From Solea solea (taxonomy: Eukaryota; Chordata; Actinopteri; Pleuronectiformes; Soleidae): a DNA stretch of 64,000 nucleotides. Positions 1 to 10,930 of the stretch are shown here, one piece after another. Positions within the stretch are counted from its first letter, which is position 1. Each line of letters begins with the position of its first letter. A program made the translations under genes and the position numbers. The notes below the pieces were generated by a model. The model saw nothing but the letters and a program-made list of their open reading frames with translations, ran no database searches and was not told the origin of the DNA. The DNA lies in the NCBI RefSeq assembly GCF_958295425.1, contig NC_081138.1, positions 21,309,886 to 21,373,885 on the forward strand, in the 5' to 3' direction.

Positions 1-494
1 GAAGACAGAAACATGGAATGGAAACAAATTTAACAAAATGCATAAATGTGTTTAAATCATTCTCTACAGGCTTTCTGACAGGTGCATATCATTATTAACT
101 GAACAATCATCATCTGACATGTAACAACGACGATGTTAGTAGTTGGCTGTTGACTTGTAAAAAGTAGACATTTATTATTTCAAGGTAAACCAAGGCTTAG
201 AAAAGACTGGAGGCATGTTTTATTCTATAGAAGACTGAAAAGTCACGAAACTGTAGAAACTGTAGCTTATGTAAGTTAAAGAACTGTGATTCAAAGGACC
301 AGGTGTGTTCGCCACAACACGGTTAACACCAGACTTGACTGAATTTAATTTTTAAAGTTACGATGAGATCAGTGTCTCCTTTACTGTCACGTGCTGAATG
401 TATCTCGTGGATCAGTGAGAGCAGCAGCAGCAGCAGAACACAGCAGAGGATTAAATAACCTGCTGTATCTGCAACTCGTCCAACATTATGTAAC

Positions 495-531
<37 letters not shown>

Positions 532-719
532 AGAGACTAAAATCTCGCAAATTTCGAATGTAGCTGAAAAAAATGTGAAATGAAACAGCGAGTGAGAGAA
601 ATGGAAGTGAGCTGCGAGTTCCCAATGATTACCATACAATCTATTTATAAAAAAATAATAAGAACACTATTTGTTCTTCTTATTCTTCTTCTTATTATAA
701 TAATAATAATAAATAATGC
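1..719. other. Non-coding stretch with a CA microsatellite
   Basis: No coding exon is recognised. The stretch holds a short CAG run near 421-434, a CA tract at about 496-528 followed by a short GA run, and an A/T-rich ATA/TTC-type stretch near 660-715. The small open frames here are CA-repeat translations or too short to credit. Confidence 0.5.
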
Positions 720-1100
720 AGGTGAGTTGCGGTGAATGGCAGCAGCAGCGAGTGGAGAATGAGACCAACACTTACCGACCAGTAGCGTGTCCTGCTCGGT
801 GAAATGAGGACAAGAGTCTGACGTAGAGAGTTAATGATGGAGAGAGAGACAGAGAGCATGAATGCAGCAGCAGCAGCAGCAGCAGCAGCGGTAAAGAGAC
901 GTCCACTCATCAGTTACATCCAGCCCGTGCAGCCTCTCCCTGGGCAACGTGTCCGGGAGGGGGCGGGGTTACAAACGTCTCTGCTCCGCCGGTCTGACTC
1001 TTCTGTCACACACACACGCGCGCGCGCCCACACACACACACGAGAGAAATACTAGAGAACTAACACGTGATCACGCCGTGACGACACGACGCACTGCGTC
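720..1100 (-). promoter_or_regulatory. CpG-rich patch with a possible first exon of a gene leaving on the left
   Basis: This patch is much richer in CpG and GC than its surroundings. It contains a GGGGCGGGG-type GC box near 960-968, CACGTG-type E-boxes near 1065 and 1143, and a CG/CA tract. On the minus strand a strong donor (GTAAGTG, plus positions 69-75 of the 701-800 block, i.e. 769-775) ends a possible exon beginning somewhere near 900 and finishing at 776. A (CAG)n tract at 864-890 would lie in its leader and reads as polyalanine in one frame. A CAG/GTGAGT donor on the plus strand at 720/721 means direction is not settled. The product is unknown because later exons would lie outside the window. 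Confidence 0.35.
864..890. repeat. (CAG)9 trinucleotide tract
   Basis: A pure CAG/GCA run of about nine units lies in the CpG-rich patch. It produces short polyalanine open frames on both strands, which I do not accept as genes. Confidence 0.9.
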
Positions 1101-1204
1101 ACCGTCTTCAATTAAACTCTGATTGGATCAGAGTTAATGCAGCACGTGACCAGCGAAAATATAACTAATGGTGCATTAAAGGGCCATCGGAATTTTTTTT
1201 GATT

Positions 1205-1420
1205 GGACACATTACCTACCTAAAATGTTATTTTACTGTGTTTGTTTGTCTTTGTGTTTGTCTGTGTGTTTGACGTTATGTCTGTATTTGTTTGTATATT
1301 TGTCTTTGTGTTTGTTTGCTTGTCTTTGTTTGTTTGACTTTGTCTGTTTGTCAATCTGTTTTTTCCCCTGTCTGTTTGTCTTTAAGTTTGTCCGTTTTTG
1401 TGCTTATCTGTTCTGATTCT
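1205..1420. repeat. TTTG/TCTG-rich simple repeat
   Basis: About 200 bp of imperfect TTTG, TCTG and TGTG units. The 63-residue Cys/Leu/Phe-rich open frame it encodes is a low-complexity artefact. Confidence 0.75.
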
Positions 1421-1445
1421 AGCAAAAATCTAGCTTAGAATATAA

Positions 1446-1560
1446 TATTTTCTATTTTTATTTAACCTTTATTTATACAGGGAAGTTCTTTGAGAACAAA
1501 CTATTATTTACAAGGATGTCCTGTTACAGTTTTGGCAAACAATAAACAAAAATAATGAAA
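1446..1560. repeat. Interspersed repeat of the 'TTTAACCTTTATTTA' type
   Basis: It begins with TTTAACCTTTATTTATACAG and continues with a GGGAAGTTC...GAGAACAAA motif and ACAAGG...CCTG. This matches my memory of a very common fish dispersed repeat. Ends were not determined. The downstream sequence to 2700 shows no gene; an A-rich tract follows directly. Confidence 0.45.
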
Positions 1561-2736
1561 ACATACATACACACCAAGACACACAAAATAAAATAATAAA
1601 ATAAAGCAGTAGATGATGATTGAATGTTCATGTGTCTACGTGCAAAGCACTTGCAGTGGTTTCTACATTTTTCATGCTGCTTATTGTTGATACTTGAGCA
1701 TTTTGTGCAGAGTTCTCTCATTTAATGCAGAACACTTAGCTCTGACACGTTTGTCTGTGAAACCACTAAAAGAAAAAGTGCCATGTATTTAAAATTCTTT
1801 CCCCAATCATGTTAAAAATGACTAAATCCTCAGATCCTCTAGAGATTTCCCTGCTGTTGTGGAAGCCTCTCACCCAGACAGTGTCTCACTGCATTTGTCA
1901 TTGACATCATTGACAAATGACAAACTCTGCACTTACTGTGCCAGATATTACTCAGAGTTAATGTCTGAAAACAGCAACATACTTGTACAGAAACAAAGCC
2001 AGTAAACTGAGGCGAGGCAGCTTCAGCCTCAGACTTTTGAAGCACTGGTTGTGTTCAGGTGTTCTAAATACCTCTAAATTCCTCTGTGCCCTTTGCTTCC
2101 TATCTACACTCATTTTACTCCTTAAAACACTCAGGGCCATGTGGATTGGGCTTAATCCTATACCTCATAGCCACCCACCCCCACCCCGATCCCCCACAAT
2201 GACTTGCACTTCCACCCAGCTTAAAAGCCCTGAACTGCTGGAGTGTGTCATATCCTGTTAGTGATAACATTATACTGGATCAGAGAGGGTAAAAGGAAAT
2301 CTTGATCCATTTGCACATATTTTCTAACAATGGCTCTTTACATTCACTGGAGTATAATAAACAATGGCTCCGTTTTATTAAGGTTGCTTTTTTGTTTTTT
2401 TTTAGTTGTTAGTTGTTGGAGACAGGGCTGATCATGTGACCTGTGCACTCATGGAGAAGATTCACTGTGGAAACAGAAACGTCAGTGTTTTTACACATTT
2501 AATTCCAGGAGTCAGGTGCTGTGATCTGCACATTGTTGTTGTTAGTGGTGGATATTTATGTTCGGCCGAGTCACCTCACCGAATGAGTCAGAAGAAAGTG
2601 AGAAAGTACCCAACCACTAAAGTGCTACTGCTTATGTTAAGGATCAATCTGGTGCAACATTTTCCGTGTCTCATGCTTTGATTTGGTTGAAAGATGAAAT
2701 GAAAAGATTGAGATGGATGTTTGTGTGTGTGCATGT

Positions 2737-2768
<32 letters not shown>

Positions 2769-4194
2769 ACCTGGTGTACCTACCTAACCCTGACATTATG
2801 GGGACTTGTCTTCCTTTTGGGGACAAATCAAGTTCAGTATTAGTTCTGCTGCAAGTATTAACAGTATCAGTACTGCAGTCATAGCGCTATCTATTAACAG
2901 TAGCAACAACATCAGCATGCCAGTAGTTAGAGTAGAAGTATTCGTTTACTTTCACTCTGATGTCCACTGTCTTCTTCACATGGCTCAAAAGAGAGAGTCT
3001 TTAAGTGTGCGTGTGTGTGTGAGAGAGAGAGAAAAAGAGAGTGTGTGTGTAGGCCTTCATTCTGAACATGTGACTACAGATATATTTCAACACAGTTACA
3101 TAACCATTATACCCCCCTTCTCGCTCCGTCTCTCTCTCCCTCTCCCTCCCTCTCTCGATGTCATTCAGTAAGTGTTTACATATGACACAATCTTAATAAC
3201 GTCTTGTTGCATAATTTTGGGAATGGCTGAAAGGTGCTCACTTGTTTTCTCAGTGTTTTAAACTTTCATTCAATCAATTGATTTTTATACTTTCCCTGTG
3301 ATTTTCAAGTCCTTTTATTTAGTTTTTGCTTGCTTTGCAGCATAGTCAGCAGTTCCCAATGCTGGAATTTAAACCTTTCTAATGGACAAAAACCAAACAT
3401 TTAAGTGCAGCTGATTAGTAAAACAACCCATAGGAGGCCCCCTGTGTCACTGAGCTTCTCTGTGATTGGTCAGAGTCTCCTGTCATGGGCCAGATTAACC
3501 CAAGTGTCTAAAGGTGTGATGGTTTAGATTATTTCTACAATGACAACCAGTTACTCCTCAGTTGATTCCTCAGTTATTGTACAACCTAGACAATCTGATT
3601 TAAAAAAAAAAAAAATCACCAAATATATATATATTAACACACGTGAGCAAAATGTAGACAAAAAAAAAAAAAAAAAAAGCCTGAACATGTGACACACACA
3701 CCCAGGATGTCCATATAAGGCGTCATGTTTCATTCCCACGGCAAATTTACCATGGGTGCTCCTGAGTACTAAGGGTTAAATAAATGTATGTGTTACAGCG
3801 GAGTAACAACAGCAGCAGCAGCAGCAGCTCTGTGTCAACATCAAAGCTTCTGCATGTTGTTTTCATATGTATCAATCCCTGACAGGTCTAAAGGAAAGCT
3901 TCACCGTTCCTCCTGTTCATTAGTTACTATTGTTAGCTGAGGCACTTCAACGGGGAAGGAGGGAGAGCTGATGGTGAACTAACATCAAGGCTGAATGAAG
4001 GGAAAGAAAAATCGAAAACCGCTGCTGCATCCCAATACATGCAAGACAATGAGAAAAAGAAAACTGGAATATATTTAAAGGTGATATATGTAAAAATATG
4101 TACAGTACATCAACATTTAGCGTTCAAAACAGTTACTGTAATCTCAAGTTAGACACATTGCATGAGCGTGGTTCAAGTACTGTAGGTTGCCAGA
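1561..4194. other. Non-coding stretch with simple repeats
   Basis: No exon is recognised. It contains a TG tract (2741-2769) followed by a fragment of a fish repeat with GGGGACTTG...TTTTGGGGACAAA, a GA/CT-rich patch at 3006-3160, two A runs at 3601-3615 and 3661-3678, and a (CAG)n run near 3810-3829. Confidence 0.5.
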
Positions 4195-4425
4195 TTTGCC
4201 ATGTTACATTGTGATCATTCCCAGCTATGCTAGTCTACATGCTTGGGCAAGACACGTAACCCCACGTTGCTCCTGACGGCTGTGTTTGGCAGCATGTTAA
4301 TGGGTATGAAAGATGAGTGAATGGGTGTGAATGAGTGAATGGCAAAACTGTAGTGTAAAGCAGCTTTGAGAGGTCATCAAGACTATGTTGGCTGTATAAA
4401 TACAGAACATTTACCATTACATAAT
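4195..4425 (+). mobile_element. SINE copy, 5'-truncated
   Basis: The body GGCAAGACACGTAACCCC, then ATGGGTATGAAAGATGAGTG, then the tail TGTAAAGCAGCTTTGAGAGG...TATAAATACAGA matches the bodies of the copies at 7190 and 13560. The tRNA-like head is missing or badly decayed. This is the fish tRNA-derived SINE type with a GAGCAAGACACTTAACCCC core. Confidence 0.7.
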
Positions 4426-5745
4426 TGTTGCCTTCTGACATGCTGCACTGGATTAGTATGAATGAGAAATTGAAATGATGAGTTCAAGTTTCTGTCTGAA
4501 TGTTTAGAAAGACGTTGAACCTATTGCGTGTGTCTAAAATCTGAATACATCTATTAGGGCTGCTGAAAATGAAATTCCGTGATACGAATGAGACTGTTGC
4601 AGAGGAGAAACTGCACATGACATTGTTTCAGCTGGACTGGATCCAGCAGAAACAATGTCCACTGCACCGGTGGCTAAACAAGTGTTGTATCGTTAAGAGC
4701 ACCAGTGTGTGACAAGCTGACGTGCTGTGACATCTTGTGTCACTCTGTGACTGTTGCCCTATGTCTACCACTGCTCTCTACCACAACTCCACTGACTTTT
4801 GTGTTGAACTACTGGGACCAATCTGCTGGAAATACACACATCATGTTTAATTCATTCCTTCACAGTCTTTTAGCGACACTCTCACTAACTCAATGTGTTA
4901 TATGTTTTGGTACGCTCAGGCATAACATAAAAATACTCAACTTCCCCAAGACTCATAAATAGCCACAGAACCACTGAACCAATTTAGTTTGTTTTATTTA
5001 CAATTAATGACAAAAAAGAGGACCAAATGGCTTCAGGATGGGCGAAGGCCACAAGAACAGACAAACATGTCTTAAGTGACAATTCTCAAAGTCAAAGTAC
5101 AACAAATTACCTTCCTAACTAATTATAGCAGGAGAAAGTAGAGTCAAAAAAAGAACTGGATTCCCATCCAAAAGTCCAGAGAACAAACAGAGAATTTTAA
5201 CAAGAGTAAAACTAATGTGGCCGGTTGGGTCTGGTGAAAGCGGAGTGATTTCTCTCCCCTGTGTCCAGCGCTCGCTCTATCTTGCTGGATTATAAGGAAG
5301 ACGCCATCATAGAAGCAAAGCAATCAGCAGCAGGACAGTGGCAGCGTCCCAATTGAGTCCTTGCGCTGATACACCTATTTACATACGCACACGCACATCA
5401 CACCTCTCATTCATACAGAAGAGAGAAAAAAAGAAACAAACCCATACACAAAATATGATGGCAGTCACAACAGTATATTTACATACGTTGTTATCTAAGC
5501 CTAGTGGACTTGGATAACCCTTCTCTGAGTGGACTTGGATAACCCTGTACTGCTAAGTGAAGGAGAAGGGAGTAAAAAAAAACCTTGTGACATAATCAAT
5601 AATGTCCTAAATGAGCTGAACACTGTGCGTGTGTGTGTTTACCTGTGTGCAGTCTAACCTGCTGATCTGTATGGCACCTTAAGTTAATGGTTACTATAGT
5701 GATGGCAGCTCCAGAGATAGAACAGGTCCGTTCAAAATACAGAGC
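4426..5745. other. Non-coding stretch, nothing recognised
   Basis: No exon, RNA gene or clear repeat was recognised. A GTGGACTTGGATAACCCT motif occurs twice in tandem near 5500-5545. The short open frame at 4705-4962 has no recognisable domain. Confidence 0.4.
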
Positions 5746-5960
5746 TGACAACTGACACTCAGCTCAACTCAACTCAACTCAGATTTATTTATAGAGCACA
5801 TTTAAAAAGACAACTGAGGTTGACCAAAGTGCTGTACAGAATGACGTCAACAAAAAATAAAAGCAGTAAAAATAGAAAGTATAAAAACTATGATAACAGA
5901 GCATCGTAAAAACACATAAAAGCAAAAACCAAAAGAAAAAAAACAATGGGTGTTCAGATG
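5746..5960. repeat. Interspersed repeat with (CAACT)n head
   Basis: A CAGCTCAACTCAACTCAACT run leads into ATTTATTTATAGAGCACATTT, then TTGACCAAAGTGCTGTACAG and an A-rich tail. This resembles the 3' end of an abundant fish retroposon. I cannot name the family with certainty. Confidence 0.5.
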
Positions 5961-6904
5961 TTACATTCTCTAAACGTGAACATTCTGAACAAATTCTGAA
6001 ATAGGCTGAAAATTCCCCGCTTTATTTTTAACTGTAACTGTGAAAAATCAGTCATGAAAGAGTTAAATTGAGAGATGAAAGTTCCACTTTTTGTCAATGT
6101 TTTGAAGTTTGAATGAAGTTTTATGTGTAAATAAATAGTAGAAAATAAGGGAGTCAGAAGTTTGAATGAGTTGTTTTAAAAAAAGAGGTAAATATTCCAA
6201 AATTCTGAATGGACTAAATTATGTCCTAATTGAGCTTTTTGAAGTTTGATTGAACTATCTATGTATGAAGTATGTGGGACTACTTAACGGAAAGGAACAA
6301 AAAAACAACCCAGCAGAATAAGAAGCCACAGAAACCAAATTTAACTGTCAACTTCATTAACATAACAGGTTTTTTTTTTTTTTTTTGCTAATCTTTCCAT
6401 ATTAATTCAAACAAAGGAATGAATGTATCTGTAAATCTGCCGATTATATTGTCTTCAGCTCTTTGAGCTGAGAGGTGAAACCTGACACCATCTATACATC
6501 CAGTGCTGTACACTTGAGTTCACGTGAGGCCACACAGTGTCTCTCTCTCCAAATTACAGCTCACCCAAACCAAAAAAGTGACTCCAGGACAGAACATGTC
6601 TTGACTCTCCTCATCTGACCCCGAGGCGTGCAGCCAGCTGTGCCATAGAAGTCCAACAGGCCGCTCACGTGTCACACTGAACTGCACTGTATATATAACA
6701 TCAGGTTTCATTTACAGCGCTGGCAGGCTCCACACATCACTTCCTGTTGTTTACACAAGGCTGTCCGCGGTGCATTCGAGGACACGCCGTCAGCGCAGGA
6801 TTTGTTGATGCAAATAAAATGAAGTATAGGGGCTTCATCTAACGGGAACAGTGGGGGGTGTGGAATACAGGAAACCACCCCAGAGTTCATGTAGCTCACC
6901 AGAA
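5961..6904. other. Non-coding, partly repetitive stretch
   Basis: A region of degenerate short motifs (AAATTCTGAA, AGTTTGAATGA) at 5960-6260 looks like an old repeat. A 16-T run lies near 6370. The minus-strand frame at 6520-6711 contains no domain I recognise and has no clear splice sites tying it to the V-set gene. Confidence 0.4.
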
Positions 6905-7565
6905 AAATAGACTTATGTAGAAGTTAAAGTCATCTATTTTTGCTCAAATTTACAGTATTCATTTGCATATTTACAGTCTTCTATAAAGTACTTTAAAGGG
7001 ATACTTGAGTAAAAGTACAAGTATCTCACCAGAAAATGACTTTGGTAGAAGTTGAAGTCACTTTTTATAATATTACTTAAGTAAAAGTTTTAAACGTATA
7101 TGACATTTACTGTACTATTTTCTGATATAAAATGTACTTAAGTTATAGAAGTAAAAGTATTTTTAAAAAAAGTGAGGCATAAGGATTCAGCCATTGGAGC
7201 TCAGTGGTAAGGCGACTTTCAACTGGAAGGTTGTGGGTCCAATTCCTGGCTCTGCTAGTCTATATGTTTCCTTGAGCAAGACACTTAACCCCATGTTGCA
7301 GGGTGTGAATGGGTATGAAAGATGTGTGAATGGGTGAATGGTAAAACTGTAGTGCAAAGCAGCTCAACAAGACTAGAAAAGTTCTGTATAAACACAGACC
7401 ATTACCAACTCTTCTTCTTCTTATTTTATTTGGTAGTAACAAGTGACAAAGATAGTTAGAGGAAATGTAGTGGAGGAAAAGTAAAGGTTGCTACAAATAT
7501 AACGTACATATATACGTGAATGATGTACTTAATTACAGTAACAAAGTATTGTCACATATTTTACA
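6905..7565 (+). mobile_element. Composite repeat: SINE nested in another repeat, copy 1
   Basis: The left arm (TTTGGTAGAAGTTGAAGTCA, GACATTTACTGTAC, TTTTCTGATAT, GTGAGG) and right arm (TTGGTAGTAAC, GATAGTTAGAGGAAATGTAG) enclose a SINE at about 7190-7405. The SINE has an A-box-like GAGCTCAGTGGTAAGG and a B-box-like GGGTCCAATTCC, then the CCTTGAGCAAGACACTTAAC body. The same arms and SINE recur at 13440-13905 in the same order. Confidence 0.7.
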
Positions 7566-7814
7566 GTCTATACTGTTACATATATGTGGCTGATCTGTAA
7601 CTGTTGCTGCCCCATATTATGTCGCCACCAAGTGGACAATATCTGCATCACACGTATTATCAACGTGGGCATTTGAGGTGAATTTCAGTCGATGTTTAAA
7701 AAAAAAATACGGTTTACAAATAAACTGGAAAGTACAAACTCATTTACATAACCTGTGTAAGAATGAACTTTCACCTCAAGTTACATTATGCACAGGATTT
7801 TAATCACTATTTGT

Positions 7815-7965
7815 GTGTGTGTTTCTTGTATTTGTAGCTTTGTGAAGACCAACAATTGTATAAACCATACGTAGTGAAGACATTAAGGACATTTTGGCTG
7901 GTCCTCACATCTTTAAAGGGATTTTTGAGGGTTAAGACCTGGTTTTAGGGTTAGGGTAAGCGTTC
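7815..7965. repeat. Dispersed GT/GGGTTAGG-type repeat
   Basis: A GTGTGTGT start, then GAAGACCAACAATTG...CATTTTGGCTGGTCCTCAC and GGTTTTAGGGTTAGGGTAAG, followed by CT and CA runs. This resembles a dispersed fish repeat that carries TTAGGG-like words. It is not a telomere array: only about two units are present. Confidence 0.5.
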
Positions 7966-8028
7966 TCTCTCTCTGTCACTCACACACACAATGAATTATA
8001 TAACCAACACATCACATATGATAACAGG

Positions 8029-8034
8029 TTTATT
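8029..8034 (-). terminator. Polyadenylation signal AATAAA of the V-set gene
   Basis: On the minus strand AATAAA occurs 2 bases after the proposed TAA stop (8036-8038). Its position supports 8066-8036 as the terminal coding exon, although a signal this close to the stop gives a very short 3' UTR. Confidence 0.5.
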
Positions 8035-8035
8035 T

Positions 8036-10131
8036 TTATCTACTTAAAATTACAGTTTTCTTAATTCTGAAGTGAAATGTCTGTTTCTATCACTTTGTTA
8101 CATCCACTGAACAATGTCTCTCTCTCTTCCCTCTCTCTTACAGGTAAACAATCAGTGACAAAGTCAATAGAAGGAAAAGTGTCCATGTTTGACCTGAAAG
8201 ACAAAATCACGTGTTAATTACTTAATTTTGCATTTCTATAGACATACTAAATAAAATACTACTTAATCATAATCATAATATGTTCAGAAGGACAAGCGCT
8301 TTACATGTAATGTAATGTTAAGCGACTGTTGTAGCTGCTGTTATATGCAGTTTATTAAAGGACATCTGTCTTGACACAACAAACATCTCCTTCTAAAAAT
8401 GAAAACATTTTAATATGATATTAAATCAGAAAGATTCCTTTCAGCCTCACAGCTCCACCATCTTGCTGCTCTGAAAACCTGAAAGTCGTCCCCATCAAAC
8501 ACATGAAGTATTGTTGAAGTCATGGCTGATGAAACCTACATTTTATAAACTAAAACTACAATTGTGGCTGTTTTTGTAATCTCTTGAGTTATGGTTCTAG
8601 GTAGTGAGATAAGTCGATATACTGTTAGATGACTGTATGATTTAAAAAAGAAAAAGAAATTTAAAGGCAGCATGTGACCTCTCGGTGTGAAACTTACCCA
8701 ACTGATTCCCGCGAGCCTTCGGCTCTGACGTAACAAACCCTACAGACAGAATTGTGTCCCGTTAGATCACATGACCTTTAAATGCCCCCACCTCCTCCCA
8801 CCTGTCACACTCACCTGACACCCTGACCACCTCAATGCTGGAGTCAGAGAACTCGTGTCTTTTTCCCACTGAGCAAACATGGACACCAAAGTCATTGGTG
8901 TTGAGCTGCCGGATGGTGAGCGTGATGTTGCCAGGCGTGTAGACGATGGTGTAGCCTGAGCTGCAGTTCTGGAAAGCTTTGTGCTTGATGTAGTGACACA
9001 ACAGCTCGTTGTTTGGGCTCCTCCACTGCACGGACAGCTGAGAGACGGGGCCGTGGTCCTCATAGTGGTACGGACACGGCAGATTGACCTGCTCACCGGG
9101 GCGACACTGCACAGTCACAACACTGCCTGGAGACAAAAGACGCCACCGTCAGAGTCACAGCACTAAGCTGTGTTTTTAAATTAAAGCTGCAGTGTGTAAC
9201 TTTTGGTGATTTTTGTTGTTGTTGTAGCCCTTCACCTGAAAATGGACTCTGTCGGCTCAGCTCAACTTGTTTTGTTTTTTTTGCTTTTCCATTAGTGATA
9301 GTACCTGGTACCTGGTGCTTTATTTCAGTACCTGCTCTGGCGAGGTTTCAAGCGAGCTGAGCCGATACTAAAATGTGAAATGCTGCCCACTGATTGGTCA
9401 GAGAGTGTCATCACTGGAAGCTTCATGAGCACGACGTCCGACACAGGAATCAAACCGAACAATGCCAATGCTTTAGATCAGTTAAAAAATACTTAATAAT
9501 CATGAAAACTTGAGCCAAGTCGTGCTAGAACTGTATCATGGAAAAGCACCAGCACCATGTCACCCAGCAACATGTGATCGAAACACTGGTGTACTGACAA
9601 AAACACAGAGAGCACTGTGTGAACTCACCTGACGGCGGTTTGAATGTGACGCACTTTATTTAATATTTACAAGCCAACACAGTACAGCTTTAATTACATG
9701 TTGATTATTAAAGTGTGGCATCATTTACATCTTTTTTTAAGGCGTTTTAGCTTCAGCTCCTGCTTAAAGTTCCATAAATAAAATAAAACAATAAATAGAA
9801 AACTCTCTATCCTGAACCTCCTCCAACAGAATAGCTTGGACATCTTCATCCATACTTATGTGTTTTAGAATATGTTTGTTTTATTGCTTTTTTTTTTTTT
9901 TTTTTTTAAAGGTTGCCATACGGTTTACTGAAAGGTTCAGTATTATAACAATGTTAAACAGAAATTACATGATGAAGTTATGGCTTTTATCTGAGTGGAA
10001 ATCAAGTGAAACTTACATGTTCAGGAACAATTTGTTCTCATATATACATACTCACCTTCTGTAAACAAATGTGACAGGACCAGTCCAAAGCAGAGTGCGG
10101 CCGTCCCACTCCACTCAACTCGTGTCCTCAT
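8036..10131 (-). CDS. Small single V-set Ig-domain type I membrane protein
   Basis: Four exons: 10131-10056, 9126-8815, 8193-8142 and 8066-8036 (471 nt, 156 residues plus stop), all with GT-AG junctions and agreeing phases (1, 1, 2). Exon 1 encodes a signal peptide (about residues 1-25; hydrophobic core [12 protein letters not shown]). Exon 2 is one V-type Ig domain with Cys43 (VNLPC), Trp60 (VQWRSP) and Cys110 in DFGVHVC, where the usual Tyr is His. Cys69 and Cys80 could form an extra disulfide and Cys33 looks unpaired. N-glycosylation sites are Asn79 (NCS) and Asn92 (NIT). Exon 3 encodes the membrane span (about 133-147, [15 protein letters not shown]). Exon 4 gives only IKKTVILSR, with no ITIM or ITAM. 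Signal and V exons are firm; the last two rest on phase, splice sites and hydrophobicity. Probably a cell-surface immune-type receptor or ligand; family not recognised. Confidence 0.75.
8194..8814 (-). other. Intron 2 of the V-set gene
   Basis: About 620 bp between the V-domain exon and the proposed membrane exon. It has no recognised repeat. A possible acceptor near 8483 leads only to a short non-hydrophobic frame and was not used. Confidence 0.5.
9225..9580. mobile_element. Non-autonomous DNA-element-like repeat in V-set intron 1
   Basis: Near the left edge GCTTTTCCATTAGTGATAGT resembles the reverse complement of CTGTATCATGGAAAAGC near the right edge. The interior has ATAGTACCTGGTACCTGGTG, TTTCAAGCGAGCTGAGCCGA and ACTGATTGGTCAGAGAGTGT, words I associate with a very common fish dispersed repeat. 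Exact ends and target duplication were not resolved. Confidence 0.5.
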
Positions 10132-10560
10132 CCACATTTGGTGACAATTAACAATTAACTCCGCAGGTGCAAATATTTTCTATCATATAATAATATTTCT
10201 GGAGGATGGAGCTCAGAGACACTGTCGGCCTCACATCGCTGTTCTTTTCACAGTGTTTCACTTTACAAGTCTAAACAGAACCGGGAGAGTCACTGTAACG
10301 TGATGCCACAGAGTCAGAGAGAGAGAAAACAAATACTGAAGTTGAAATTCATGCAAGAAGAACAAGAAAATCAGCTTCAGTCAGTTGCATAGTGGAAACA
10401 TTGGATGTTTAATCCATTGTTTGTCAAACTTTTATCGCACTTTTTTATCTGTTACGGTTGTTTCCTGTCTTCCCAACAATGGTGATATTTGCAATCTGTG
10501 ATATTAGACTTTTTCTGACGCACTTTGGTTTCAAAAATATTCTGACAGTGCAGCTGAATG
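10132..10560 (-). other. Upstream flank of the V-set gene
   Basis: This flank should carry the 5' UTR and promoter. No TATA box or CpG cluster is clear. The minus strand reads AAAGTGAAACACTGTGAAAA around 10245-10265, two GTGAAA words that vaguely resemble interferon-type sites but lack the canonical spacing. Confidence 0.3.
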
Positions 10561-10564
10561 TGTC

Positions 10565-10930
10565 CAAACCAGAGGTGGGGACTTGAGTCACATGACTTAC
10601 TTGACTTGACTTGAAAAAGTAAAATTACTTTTTGTTTTATATAATATTTACATTTTAATCATAGTTAATGTAACGATTTGTTTTGAAACACAGGTGTCTG
10701 CTTTTGTGAGCTTCCGTACAAACCTGGCAACCGAGCGACACCAACACTACTAAGTGAAATTTCATTGGACACTTTGAATCCCACAGAGGGATTTAAATGA
10801 GGAATATGTGGGAAATCATTCATCTTCTATATTCATACAACTCGACTTTAGGGACTCCACTTGACTTGCTTGATTCTTGTAAGAATGACTTGAGACCTGC
10901 TTGAGACTTGAAGGTTCAGACTTGAACCTT
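10565..10930. repeat. Dispersed 'GACTTGACTTGA' repeat
   Basis: It opens with GGTGGGGACTTGAGTCACAT and ACTTGACTTGACTTGA and closes with ACTCCACTTGACTTGCTTGA...GACTTGAGACC...GACTTGAAGG. It matches my memory of a common fish dispersed element. No target duplication was found by eye. Confidence 0.5.

Noticed and set aside
834..1055. Plus-strand frame with nine alanines
   Set aside because: The polyalanine comes from the CAG tract; there is no supporting domain, and the CpG patch looks like promoter and leader.
6520..6711. Minus-strand frame with VIYTVQF as a possible tyrosine-motif tail exon for the V-set gene
   Set aside because: The spacing does not fit an ITIM or ITSM, and the exon at 8066-8036 already ends the gene in phase with a nearby poly(A) signal.
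7940..7960. Interstitial telomere repeat
   Set aside because: Only about two TTAGGG words occur, and they belong to a known type of dispersed fish repeat.
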